Of a stretch of 64,000 nucleotides of DNA, positions 26,350-35,160 are shown in pieces. The DNA lies in NCBI GenBank assembly GCA_963834715.1, contig CAWIDE010000006.1, forward strand, positions 1,054,001 through 1,118,000, given 5' to 3'. This DNA is from CAVSUZ01 sp963834715 (GTDB lineage: Bacteria > Pseudomonadota > Alphaproteobacteria > Acetobacterales > Acetobacteraceae). The translations under genes were made by a program, and so were the position numbers. The notes beneath the pieces are model-generated. The model saw only the letters and a program-made list of their open reading frames with translations, searched no databases and had not been told where the DNA came from. Each line of letters starts with the position of its first letter. The first letter of the stretch is position 1.

Positions 26350-26926
26350 GTATTTTAGAACGAAAAACTTCAGCCGGGCAGCTCGCAGTCCAAAGCGGCT
26401 GCCCCCTTCAGCCGAAGGGCTGTTCGGTGACATCCTCAGCAAGCACGTGCGTGGCTTGACCGATGCAGTGTCCGGGGCCCTGGACGCCAGCACTTCCGCA
26501 GGTCCGGAGCAACGGTTGGAGTCGGTCACCAAAGCCTGGCTGGATTTCATCGCAGCCAAGCCCGAGGAGCACCGCATATTTATGGTCTGCGGCGGGAACC
26601 TAAGGGAACCATATCGCAGCCAGGTGCGAGCAGGTTACTTCCAGGCGCTGGATGTCATTCGCGACGCGATCCGCGCCGTTGTCCCTGGCCTCGGCGATTT
26701 GATAGACGGCCTCCTGGGGCCAACTGCCGCGATGTTGAATGCCACCGCGACCCGGCCAAAGCCGATGGGGCAGTGGGCACGCCAGCGCGAGGCACGCCGT
26801 GTTTCCAGCATGCTGATCGGAATTACTGAAATATCCGGCGGATGGAATCGGCTGCTGCCGGTGGAAAAACCTGAAAACAGCAAGTCAATCGTACCGCTTC
26901 CGATCATTCCGTCCCGCCGGCGTTGA
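26350..26926 (+). pseudogene. TetR-family regulator remnant, DNA-binding half degraded
   Basis: From LFGDILSKHVRGLTDAVS onward the frame resembles the ligand-binding half of a TetR regulator (ESVTKAWLDFIAAKPEEHRIFMV, EPYRSQVRAGYFQALDVIRDAIRA, MLIGITEISGGW). The expected N-terminal helix-turn-helix ending in FPSKE-LF is not readable in one frame; pieces such as SKAAAPFS appear in a shifted frame and an upstream stop interrupts it. A regulator without its DNA-binding domain is unlikely to work. It may once have controlled the oxidoreductase gene 57 bases downstream. Confidence 0.55.
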
Positions 26927-26983
26927 CAAGGAACCAGCCCCCGGGCCCGCCGTTGCTGTGCGGAGCCTGACCTGGAGCCTGGA

Positions 26984-28177
26984 ATGCAGCTTACACCAGA
27001 GACCACCGCCACGTTCGCTTCCGCCGGCCGGCGCCAGCTTTTGGGCATGGCAACAGCTGTCGCCGGCGCATCAATACTGGCCGGGCGAACATACGCGCGA
27101 CAGAACACAGGCACCCAAGCGGCCAGCAGCGCGGCCAATGCGCAAACCGGGCCGCTGCGGAGGGGTCTTATCGGCTACATGCTGCCCCATGAGCAGTTTC
27201 CGATTCCGCAATTGATTCGCCACGGCGCAATGGCCTCGCAGGCCGGTTTTCATCTGCTCGCTACCAGCGATCATCTGCAGCCATGGCAGGCGAATGAAGG
27301 CCATGCCGGGGAGGCCTGGGTAACACTCGCGGCGCTCGGCGGGCACACAACACAGAGCTGGATGGGGACCACGGTTACATGCCCAACCATGCGCTATAAT
27401 CCTGCCGTCGTAGCCGAGGCGTTCGCCTCTCTGAGCGATCTGTATCCAGAGCGGATTTTTCTCGGCGTCGGTTCGGGCGAGGCAATCAATGAGCAGGCGG
27501 CAACGGGTATGTGGCCGAAATGGCCGGAGAGATGGGACCGGCTGATCGAAGCGATCGGCATCATCCGGCGGTTATGGGCGGGGGAGGAGCTGGCTTATCA
27601 GGGCAGGTCCTACAACGTACATGCCAAATTGTGGGATTTGCCCCGCCAGCCCATCCCGCTGCTGACCGCCGCGAATGGCGTGAAATCGATGCGCCTGGCC
27701 GGGATTCACGGCGACGGCTTGATTACTGATCCAAAGACCTGGCAGCAGCACAGAGCTCAATGGGAGGACGGTGCCCGGTCGGCCGGCAAGAACCCCGCCG
27801 ATATGCCCGTACTGGTCGAGCAATACGTCGTGGTAGGCGATCAGCAAGTAGCAGAGAACGCCGCCGAGCTCTGGCGGTTCGGCCCGAAAGCGTTCAAAAC
27901 TTATTATGACAACCCAAGCCCCGCGGGGATCCAACACCTGGCCGAACAGCAGATCCCGATCTCAGAGGTTGTTAAATCCTGGGCAGTCGGCACCGATCCC
28001 GAGGCCCATATCAGGAAGCTGCAATCCCTATTTGATAGCGGCGCCAGCATCGTGAACGTGCATTCAGGTCAACCTGACCAGGAGCGCGTGATCGAATTTT
28101 ATGCGCGGGATGTGCTGCCACATTTCCGTCAGCCCTCCGTTAGCGTGGGCCAGCCCCGTAGCGTCTCACCCGGATGA
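26984..28177 (+). CDS. Tat-exported LLM-class, probably F420-dependent, oxidoreductase
   Basis: A 397-residue luciferase-like TIM-barrel protein. The N-terminus has a twin-arginine signal (AGRRQLLGMATAVAGASILAG, R16-R17). The body has family signatures of the F420-dependent glucose-6-phosphate-dehydrogenase-like group: HLLATSDHLQPWQ, WMGTTVTCPTMRYNPAVVAEAFASL, RIFLGVGSGEAINE and WPERWDRLIEAIGIIRRLW. It is closest in type to Tat-translocated FGD2/fHMAD-like enzymes known from actinobacteria. The substrate is unknown, and whether F420 or flavin is used cannot be read from the sequence. No F420 biosynthesis gene is in this window. Confidence 0.82.
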   Translation: MQLTPETTATFASAGRRQLLGMATAVAGASILAGRTYARQNTGTQAASSAANAQTGPLRRGLIGYMLPHEQFPIPQLIRHGAMASQAGFHLLATSDHLQPWQANEGHAGEAWVTLAALGGHTTQSWMGTTVTCPTMRYNPAVVAEAFASLSDLYPERIFLGVGSGEAINEQAATGMWPKWPERWDRLIEAIGIIRRLWAGEELAYQGRSYNVHAKLWDLPRQPIPLLTAANGVKSMRLAGIHGDGLITDPKTWQQHRAQWEDGARSAGKNPADMPVLVEQYVVVGDQQVAENAAELWRFGPKAFKTYYDNPSPAGIQHLAEQQIPISEVVKSWAVGTDPEAHIRKLQSLFDSGASIVNVHSGQPDQERVIEFYARDVLPHFRQPSVSVGQPRSVSPG

Positions 28178-28418
28178 AGTTCGACGCGCACACCGCCTGA
28201 GACCACGTTGACTGCCGCTGCGTTAGCCTCCGCGGAGGAGATAAGCAGGTCAGGCCACGTGCATCGGACACCAATCAATGCGTTGTCCCGGCCTGACGCT
28301 CGGGTTGAGTTCCTGGACCAGTCATATCAAACTAATTGAATTCCGCGGTTGTCCCATCAGCGAGGAACGCCACGCGCAGAAGTCGCGCGCCATATTGCGA
28401 TCTGCCGTCGGCACCAGG

Positions 28419-28937
28419 CTACCAGATCCGGGTCGCGCCTGCCGCCCGAAGGATCTCCTCTGCGCGGATCCGGTGCTGCGGATCGGCCAAACGGACTTCG
28501 AGCACCAGCTTGCCCTCCGCGGCTCGTTTATCCCGTCTCTGCTGTTCCTCGGTGCTGACATGCCGGCTGACCGCATTCGCTGCGGCGCCTACCGCCAACC
28601 CGGCGCCGATCGCGGCCGCGGCAACCGGAATGGCAGCCCCTCCCGTAGCGGCAGCTGCGGCCGTGGCCGCGACCATGGCCCCAACGGCACCCCCGACCCC
28701 GCTGTGCATGAGACGCGATTGTTGCGCCTCGACATCGGTGTCCGGCTCTTCGGCCCCCGCCTCCGGGGTAGCGCGCTCGGGAGGCGGATCGATCTCCGGA
28801 AGGCTGAGGTCGGCGCGGTCGAAACCTGCCTCCTCCAACTCTTTGATGGCGAGGTCCAGTTGGGCGCTGGTCGGCATCAAGGCCCCCAGATGGGCCGAAC
28901 CCGCACCTGCGCCCGCAGGCCTAGGGATATCACTCAT
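28419..28937 (-). CDS. glycine-zipper hypothetical protein (stress-type)
   Basis: A 172-residue protein. An N-terminal soluble part has an acidic stretch (PEIDPPPERATPEAGAEEPDTDVEAQ). A central Ala/Gly-rich hydrophobic segment (GGAVGAMVAATAAAAATGGAA onward, about 80-115) is of glycine-zipper type. The charged C-terminus (LVLEVRLADPQHRIRAEEILRAAGA) resembles general-stress-protein tails. It overlaps the 94-residue gene by eight bases, so they are co-transcribed. The ATG at 28937 is chosen over a longer frame without conserved character. The 240 bases before the llm gene hold nothing recognisable. Confidence 0.65.
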   Translation of the reverse strand: MSDIPRPAGAGAGSAHLGALMPTSAQLDLAIKELEEAGFDRADLSLPEIDPPPERATPEAGAEEPDTDVEAQQSRLMHSGVGGAVGAMVAATAAAAATGGAAIPVAAAAIGAGLAVGAAANAVSRHVSTEEQQRRDKRAAEGKLVLEVRLADPQHRIRAEEILRAAGATRIW

Positions 28938-29214
28938 TGTCGCGGCCTTCTCGCCGGACAAACTTGAAAAACCGGCTGGTGCCCTTGCGCTGCTGGTCCT
29001 GGTGCAGGAAGGCGAGCTTCCGGTCCTCGAACGTCTCGAAGAACTCCTCCCAGGAGATCGGCTCCAATTTGTCATCAGGGTCGCGGAAATCGACGCGAAG
29101 AATGCCCTCGCCGTCGCGAGACTCCGTTCCCTTCACCTTGGCGGGCCGGCCATCCCGCTCCTCGATCCATTTCCGAATCTCATCATGATTCGTAGTCGTC
29201 GTCGCACTGCTCAT
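28930..29214 (-). CDS. conserved hypothetical protein, 94 residues
   Basis: A small soluble acidic protein that starts with a Thr-rich segment and contains HDEIRKWIEERDGRPAKVKGT, then EPISWEEFFETFEDRKLAFLHQD. This pattern is familiar from small proteins next to stress and catalase or ferritin-like genes in alphaproteobacteria; no function is established. It overlaps the downstream glycine-zipper gene by eight bases. Confidence 0.7.
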   Translation of the reverse strand: MSSATTTTNHDEIRKWIEERDGRPAKVKGTESRDGEGILRVDFRDPDDKLEPISWEEFFETFEDRKLAFLHQDQQRKGTSRFFKFVRREGRDNE

Positions 29215-29254
29215 GATCGTCTCCTTGCGAATGCGGGCTGACCGCCAAACGCAA

Positions 29255-29773
29255 TCAGATGCCTGCGGTTTGACCCGCTTCAGTGCGCTCCACGTAACGT
29301 AGGGTGGTGGGGCCGATATGATCGGCTATCCACTGCGCCATGCTCTCCTCCTCTCGGAGCGACTGGTTCAGCGCGGTCTTCGCCGAACTCTGCCCGATCG
29401 CGTCCGCCAGGCTGAGCAAGGACAGATAGCCCGCGATTTCGTAGTGCTCGAAAGCGTAGTTGGCGAGGCTATTCTTGATGACCTCGTCCGGCGCTACGGT
29501 GTGGCCGAGCGCCAGCATGTTCCCGAACAATGCCAGACCGGTATCCTTTAAAGTAGAAGCACTGGTCCCCAAACCCGACAGCAAATCTTCTATCCGCCGC
29601 GCCTGCTCCTTGCTCTCCGCCAGATGTTGGCGCATGCGCTCCACCATTTCGGGATAGTTCTCCAGCCGGCCGATCTGCCGTTCCAGAAGCTCGATGGCCT
29701 GGTTCTCGACGGCGTGTTGATTGCGCAGGCCGACAATGAAGATGTCGCGCGCCTTGGTATTTGTGCTGCTCAC
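29255..29773 (-). CDS. ferritin-like DUF892 (YciE/YciF) protein
   Basis: A 172-residue four-helix ferritin-like protein of the DUF892 family. Metal-ligand patterns show as RNQHAVENQAIELLERQ, ENYPEMVERMRQHLAES..EQARRIEDLL and YAFEHYEIAGYLSLLSLA. The start is GTG at 29773, seven bases after a perfect AAGGAGG, rather than a much longer frame beginning at 30031. The 85-residue upstream extension has no conserved look. The family is linked to general stress and possibly iron handling; the neighbours fit this. Confidence 0.8.
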   Translation of the reverse strand: MSSTNTKARDIFIVGLRNQHAVENQAIELLERQIGRLENYPEMVERMRQHLAESKEQARRIEDLLSGLGTSASTLKDTGLALFGNMLALGHTVAPDEVIKNSLANYAFEHYEIAGYLSLLSLADAIGQSSAKTALNQSLREEESMAQWIADHIGPTTLRYVERTEAGQTAGI

Positions 29774-30080
29774 TTCGGGTCCTCCTTGAGTAAGTGCCCC
29801 GGCAAGATCGGGATTGAGCGGGATGGTGGGCGGACAGGGCGGGTCACGATGTTCGTCCCCCTGCGGTTGGTCGAAAACTCCGGGCAGGGAGCCCGGAGGC
29901 AGGGCGGCACGTTCATTCGGTAGCCCGTCAGTTTTGCGCATGAACTCCGCGACGGGATCGTCGCGGACATTCCGGCTCTCTCGTGCTGTCATGCTGCGCT
30001 TAACAGGCGCGAAGCAAGCCGGTTGCTTCAACCGGGGCTGGCGGCGGGCGTTACGGCGTAGCTAAAACGAGAGGCGCAAA

Positions 30081-30320
30081 ATGCTGAAAGTAAGGTCTCC
30101 GGTTTCACGAGGTACGTTCCGCGCACGATTGGAAGAGGTGGAACCCAACATGTACCGGGCGGTTTATGCGGGCGAGTCGAACCCGGAGGATGCGGCGGCA
30201 GCCCAGGTTTGGCCCGATGCCCATGTGGGAGACAGCCCGGAGGCCGTAAAAGCGTTCGTGGAAAAATTCGCCCGGGAACTGGGCTATGATCACGTGATGT
30301 GGGAGGAACGGCCCAGCTAA
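30081..30320 (+). CDS. small hypothetical protein, 79 residues
   Basis: A soluble protein beginning MLKVRSPVSRGTFRARLEEVEPNMYRAVYAG and ending GYDHVMWEERPS, with a GAGAGGCG before its ATG. I recognise no family. It is encoded opposite the surrounding stress genes and its stop overlaps that of the convergent mbfA gene by two bases. A coding origin is likely given start, length and composition. Confidence 0.6.
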   Translation: MLKVRSPVSRGTFRARLEEVEPNMYRAVYAGESNPEDAAAAQVWPDAHVGDSPEAVKAFVEKFARELGYDHVMWEERPS

Positions 30321-31273
30321 CTGTTTCCGATCAAGATCCCGCACGCGAACACCAGCGCGCCGCCCAGGGCGACCTGGGTTACGGCCGAAACCGGTGGCGT
30401 CTCCATGTACTTCCACCGGATCCAACTGATGGCCGCGAGTTCGAACACCACGACGACGACCGCGACGAGAAATGCGGTGTACCAGTTCGGGATCAGGAAC
30501 GGAATGGTGTGGCCGACGCCGCCCACAGTCGTCATCAGGCCGGTAATGGCGCCCCGCACCAGCGGTGTGCCGCGCCCGGTTAGGCTGCCGTTATCGGACA
30601 ACGCCTCGGCAAAGCCCATCGAGATGCCGGCCCCGATAGAGGCAGCCATGCCGACCAGGAACGCATCGAACGTATTGTGGGTGGCGAACGCCGTCGCGAA
30701 CACCGGCGCCAGGGTAGAGACCGAGCCATCCATCAGGCCGGCGAGACCGGGCTGTACCACCTGTAGAACGAAGCGCCGGCGCGCCGACCGGTCCTCTTCC
30801 TCACGCACATTCTCGGGAAGGTTTTCGGCGACGAGGCGCTCGGCCATGTGCTCGTGCTCGATCTCGGCATCGGCGAGATCGCCGAGCAGCTTGCGGATCG
30901 AAGTGTCCGTGCTGCGAGCGGCGGCCCGGCGATAAAATTGCTGGACCTCGGCCTCCATGCTCTCGGCAAGGTTACGCACCTTATCGAGGCTAAGCGGGCG
31001 GATTTGCCAGACCGGCTTACGGCGGATGAAGCCGCGGATATCCTGGCGGCGGATCAGGGGAATGTGCTCACCGAATTTGGTGCGATAGAGTTCGAGCAAC
31101 TGGCGGCGATGGTCGCCTTCCTCAGCCACCATCTCTTCGAACACCTTAGCGGAGGCCGGATAGTCATCCCGCAGGCCTTCAGCGACGTCGGCGTAGATGC
31201 GCCCGTCTTCCTCCTCATTCGCGATGGCGAGGGCCAGGACCTCACGCTCGGAGAGTTCGGAGAAGTCGCGCAT
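30317..31273 (-). CDS. mbfA: MbfA-type membrane-bound ferritin / VIT1 iron exporter
   Basis: A 318-residue fusion of an N-terminal ferritin-like (erythrin/rubrerythrin) domain and a C-terminal VIT1/CCC1 membrane domain. The first part (about 1-150) carries ExxH-type ligands: EEEDGRIYADVAEGL, VAEEGDHRRQLL, EAEVQQFYRRAA and DAEIEHEHMAERL. The second (about 170-318) has the VIT signatures QPGLAGLMDGSVSTLAPVFA and IGAGISMGFAEALSDNGS. The known MbfA proteins of Bradyrhizobium and Agrobacterium export iron and protect against acid and peroxide. I saw no clear Irr-type ICE box upstream. Confidence 0.88.
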   Translation of the reverse strand: MRDFSELSEREVLALAIANEEEDGRIYADVAEGLRDDYPASAKVFEEMVAEEGDHRRQLLELYRTKFGEHIPLIRRQDIRGFIRRKPVWQIRPLSLDKVRNLAESMEAEVQQFYRRAAARSTDTSIRKLLGDLADAEIEHEHMAERLVAENLPENVREEEDRSARRRFVLQVVQPGLAGLMDGSVSTLAPVFATAFATHNTFDAFLVGMAASIGAGISMGFAEALSDNGSLTGRGTPLVRGAITGLMTTVGGVGHTIPFLIPNWYTAFLVAVVVVVFELAAISWIRWKYMETPPVSAVTQVALGGALVFACGILIGNS

Positions 31274-31538
31274 ACGTGTCTAATGTGCGGCAGGAACGTA
31301 AGTAGTCAAGCTGACGGCGCAATAATGCGAGTGCTTCGCAAATGCAGCCGAATAGTTCTTGCAAGGTACTGATATCCATCCTCCGTGTTGATCGCAAATC
31401 GATGCGCCCGGTTACGCGTTCCTATTCGGGTTTTTGAAAGTAAACCCGAGCACGGGTATACGTGTTTTGCACCAGACGCAAATTGACAGCTTTGTTGCTG
31501 CCTGCTGCAAAGTCACGAGCATTGGGGAAAAAGTCCAA

Positions 31539-32891
31539 GTGGCATCTGATTTCGCGCAAACCGTCACACAACCTGGAGCGCTGAGCGAGATCGAGCGCCG
31601 CACCATGCGTAAGGTCATGTGGCGGCTCATTCCGATCCTGATCATCTGTTACTTTGTGGCGTTCGTTGACCGCACGAATGTGAGCTTTGCCGGGTTGTTG
31701 ATGAACAAGGAGCTGGGCTTTTCCAGCGCCGTGTACGGGCTGGGAGCAGGGATTTTCTTCTGGGGCTATTGCCTGTTTGAAATTCCCAGCAACCTCATTC
31801 TGGCGCGGGTCGGGGCGCGCGTGTGGATCGCAAGGATCCTGATCACCTGGGGTATTATTTCGGGCCTCACAGCGTTGGTCTGGAGCGCCTACTCGTTTTA
31901 CGGCATTCGGTTTCTGCTCGGCGTCGCCGAATCTGGCTTCTATCCGGGAATCATTCTGTTTCTAACCTGGTGGTTTCCAAAGCGCTATCGCGCACGTGCA
32001 ATCGGGTTGTTTATGACCGCTATCGCCGGTTCGCAGATCGTCGGTTCGATAATTTCCGGCGAGCTCTTGAAACTGGACGGCATCTGGGGCCTCGGCGGCT
32101 GGCAATGGCTGTTTATTCTCGAAGCGGTGCCGGCGGTTATCCTGGGCTTCGTCGTCTATTTCGCGCTGACCAACTCCCTGCTCAGGCGCACTGGCTGCAT
32201 GAAGACGAGCGCGAATGGCTCACCAGCCGGCTCGCGCTCGAGCGGCGGCAACAGGAGGCAATCCGGCATTTCGAGCTCGGACAAGCTCTGCGGAATCCGC
32301 GCATGTGGGCGTTTACGCTCGTGTATTTCGGGCAGAATTTCACCGGCTACGGGCTGGGGCTATTCCTGCCCCAGATTATTCGTCGCCTCGGCGTCAGCCT
32401 GGCGATGGTTGGTTGGGTCACCGCAATTCCGTCGGTTTTCGGCCTCGTCGCTATGCTGCTTTCGGCCCGGTACGCGGATCACTCGGGCAACCGGGTGCTG
32501 ACCCTGGGCACCGCATGCCTGGTATCGTTTGCTGGGCTCGCTTTGTGCGCGGTGACGGGCGATCCGCTGGTCCTGTTTGGACTGCTTATGTTTGCCGCAC
32601 TAGGCCAGAACTCGATCGGCAATAATTTCTGGCCGCTGCCTACCGCGATGCTGTCCGGCACCGCGGCAGCCGGAGCCATCGCCCTGATTAATTCTCTCGG
32701 CAATCTGGGCGGCTTCTTCGGCCCGTACGTAGTTGGGCTGATCCGCAATACCACCGGCAATTTTAGTCTGGCGCTGCTGGCGCTGTCAGCCGGCGCGCTG
32801 GTTGTCGGGCATCGTGGTATTCATCCTGGGGCACGACCGGCGGCTGGAGCATGTGTCGGCCGAGTTGGCGAGCCCAAGCCACGCTGATTGA
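31539..32891 (+). pseudogene. MFS transporter (anion:cation symporter type) with two compensating frameshifts
   Basis: A major-facilitator protein of the tartrate/phthalate-permease kind. It is readable as ICYFVAFVDRTNVSFAGLLMN, GLGAGIFFWGYCLFEIPSNLIL and FLLGVAESGFYPGIILFLTWW. Near 32170 one base is lost; the correct reading continues in another frame (PAQAHWLHEDEREWL, NPRMWAFTLVYFGQN) until about 32804. There one base is gained, returning to the first frame (GIVVFILGHDRRLEHVS) and stopping at 32889-32891. The net length is a multiple of three (450 codons), yet the middle third is read out of frame. Translation starts at GTG 31539. Probably dead. Confidence 0.82.
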
Positions 32892-32926
32892 GGGCACCCT
32901 CTGGCGTTGCCGTCACAGCCCTTAGT

Positions 32927-32962
32927 CCGTCGTTATGGCCGGGCTTGACCCGGCCATTTTCG
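32927..32962. repeat. palindromic extragenic repeat, family B copy 3
   Basis: It contains GTTATGGCCGGGCTTGACCC followed by GGCCAT, which forms a hairpin, and is closely related to 24757 and 26114. It lies just after the MFS pseudogene. The rest of 32963-33235 has no gene I can name. Confidence 0.7.
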
Positions 32963-33235
32963 CACCCGAAGCCACGATGCGTGCGCACCCACCGTGACGC
33001 ACGCCCGTGATTACTGCCTAGCGGCCTGGCTGGTCACGCCAGTTGCCCACGCGTAGCCGATGACCGCGCCCCTTGATATAGGGCAGTGCGGCGATACTGA
33101 CCCCCGCGATCAGGGCAGGCGAAGCGAAGGCGGGTGACCGGTCGCCGACACACCGGGCCCTGGCAGCCTGACGCCGTAAATAGGGCTTGCCGGGAGTTTC
33201 TTCCGAAGGCGCTCTACTGTATTCATAGAGGAGTG

Positions 33236-33848
33236 AATAGTGCTTATGGGCTGGTGCCGTCGTTCCCGCTGCCCGCAATCGCCTCCTTGGCGCCCGACAT
33301 CAGCTTCCACGTCGCGATTGTCTCCAAGGAGCTCTCCCCTTCCCTGCGCGTGGCGTACCTTGTGGCCCCGAGCCCCGCCGGGGTCACAGCTATGCGCCGG
33401 CAAGTGTGCTGATGGCTTCACCGCTCCTTACCGGGCTGTTGACCGCGTGGATCCACGACGGCACCGCTGGTGCGGTTGCCGCGGCGATCCGGCGCGAGAG
33501 CGCAACGCGCCAGACCATTGCCCCGGAGATGCTGCCGGCAGAGTCCCTTGATGCCCACCCGGAGAGCCTCGAGTGTGGCTCCGGTTGCCGCCACTGTGGG
33601 ACCGCCGCGATTGCGTGGCCCAGCTCCGGCTGCAGCGCGGCCTAGCGTTGGTGCCAAGCGGCGCCTTCGACCGGCACGGACCGGTGGCTCCCCGAGACCG
33701 TGTGTGTCTCGCTAGGGGCAGCACCGAGCCGCGAAGCGTTCCGCGGTGCCTGGGGTCCATCGCGGCGGTGCTACGCCGAGAGATGCCGATGCCATTCACC
33801 GAGGTGGTCCAGTCTCTGAGCGCCGCTCCTTGTGGATCTTTCCGATGA
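33236..33848 (+). pseudogene. remnant of a MocR-type PLP-dependent aminotransferase/regulator
   Basis: Only the aminotransferase C-terminal half is left, in at least three frames. The pieces are LPAIASLAPDISFHVAIVSK (around the PLP lysine), SPSLRVAYLVAP, MASPLLTGLLTAWIHDGTAGAVAAAIRRE, then LRLPPLWDRRDCVAQLRLQ, RGLALVPSGAF, and GSIAAVLRRE. This order matches GntR/MocR fusion regulators. The GntR DNA-binding domain and the first half of the aminotransferase domain are absent. Possibly it once controlled a neighbouring transporter. Confidence 0.65.
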
Positions 33849-33942
33849 CAATAGCGGGAGCCCGTCCCTAAAGGGGTTGGCAACCTGCCCGACCTGTCGC
33901 GTTAGCTTCCCGCTGGCGCTCGGGGATCCGGAGGGACACATC

Positions 33943-35136
33943 ATGAATGACGCTGGTCCGGCCGGCGCGGCGATTGATTTAGCCGCGCATTATCACCTGG
34001 TTCGCGAGTTGACCGAACGATTGACCTCCAGCCTGACCCCAGAGGACCAGTGTGTCCAATCGATGCCCGACGCCAGTCCGGCGAAATGGCACCGTGCCCA
34101 TACCAGCTGGTTCTTTGAGGAGTTTGTGCTCGGTCCTTTTCTCACCGGATATCGTGCGTTTGATCCGGCGTTTCGCTTTCTGTTCAATTCCTATTACGAG
34201 GCGGTCGGACCGCGGCATCCGCGGCCAATGCGGGGCATGCTGACGCGGCCCGGTGCGGACCGGGTCGGCGATTATCGCGCCCACGTGGATAGGGCGATGG
34301 ATCGCCTGCTCGCAAACCCGCCGCCGGGCGCGGTGGAGTTGATCGAGCTGGGGCTGCAGCACGAGCAACAGCACCAGGAGCTGCTGATCACGGATATCCT
34401 GCACGCGTTCGCGCAATCGCCGCTATATCCCGCGGCGATCCCGGGCTGGACCGAGCCGACCGGCCCACCGGATGGCGGGGATTACGTCCAATTCCCCGGC
34501 GGCCTCACGGAGATCGGTCACACAGGACGGGAGTTCCGTTTTGATAACGAGGCGCCTCGGCATCGCGTGTTTCTGCAGCCCTACCGGCTCGCCATGCATC
34601 TCGTTCGGAACGCGGACTGGCTGGAATTCATGCGGGATGGTGGCTACCGGACCGCTACGCTGTGGATGTCGGATGGCTGGGCGCGGGTGCAGGCGGAAGG
34701 GTGGTCGGCACCGCTTTATTGGCGAGAGCGGAACAACGGTTGGTGGCAGATGGGACCAGGCGGCCTTGCGCCGCTCAGACCGGACGCTCCGGTGCGCCAC
34801 ATCAGTTGGTATGAGGCGGATGCCTTTGCTCGCTGGGCGGGGGCCAGGCTGCCGACGGAAGCCGAATGGGAAGCGGCGTCCAGCGATCCGCAACTCGCGC
34901 AGACCACCGGCTGTGTATGGCAATGGACCGGCAGCGCGTATCTCCCCTACCCAGGCTATGACCCTGCTCCGGGCGCCGTGGGTGAGTACAACGGCAAGTT
35001 CATGATCGGCCAAATGGTACTGCGCGGTGGGTCCGTGGCCACTCCACAGAGCCACACGCGGCCGACCTATCGCAACTTCTTCCATCCGGAAAAGCGGTGG
35101 CAGTTTTCCGGTCTCCGGCTAGCCCACGACGCCTGA
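33943..35136 (+). CDS. egtB: ergothioneine biosynthesis sulfoxide synthase EgtB
   Basis: An iron enzyme joining hercynine to a cysteine-type thiol in ergothioneine synthesis. The 397-residue protein has an N-terminal DinB-like domain with the metal ligands in WHRAHTSWFFEEF and LQHEQQHQELL, then an FGE-sulfatase-type domain (PRHRVFLQPYRLAMHLVRNADW, ARLPTEAEWEAA, FHPEKRWQFSGLRLA). ATG 33943 follows GGAGGG. It is 24 bases upstream of egtD, making a two-gene pathway unit. No egtC, egtA or egtE is present. Confidence 0.92.
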   Translation: MNDAGPAGAAIDLAAHYHLVRELTERLTSSLTPEDQCVQSMPDASPAKWHRAHTSWFFEEFVLGPFLTGYRAFDPAFRFLFNSYYEAVGPRHPRPMRGMLTRPGADRVGDYRAHVDRAMDRLLANPPPGAVELIELGLQHEQQHQELLITDILHAFAQSPLYPAAIPGWTEPTGPPDGGDYVQFPGGLTEIGHTGREFRFDNEAPRHRVFLQPYRLAMHLVRNADWLEFMRDGGYRTATLWMSDGWARVQAEGWSAPLYWRERNNGWWQMGPGGLAPLRPDAPVRHISWYEADAFARWAGARLPTEAEWEAASSDPQLAQTTGCVWQWTGSAYLPYPGYDPAPGAVGEYNGKFMIGQMVLRGGSVATPQSHTRPTYRNFFHPEKRWQFSGLRLAHDA

Positions 35137-35160
35137 CCCCCCATTTTGGAGCACTTGGGA

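Noticed and set aside
29774..30031. 85-residue N-terminal extension of the DUF892 gene
   Set aside because: A perfect AAGGAGG and GTG start at 29773 give the usual family length; the extension is Pro-rich and without conserved features, although a separate short gene there cannot be excluded.
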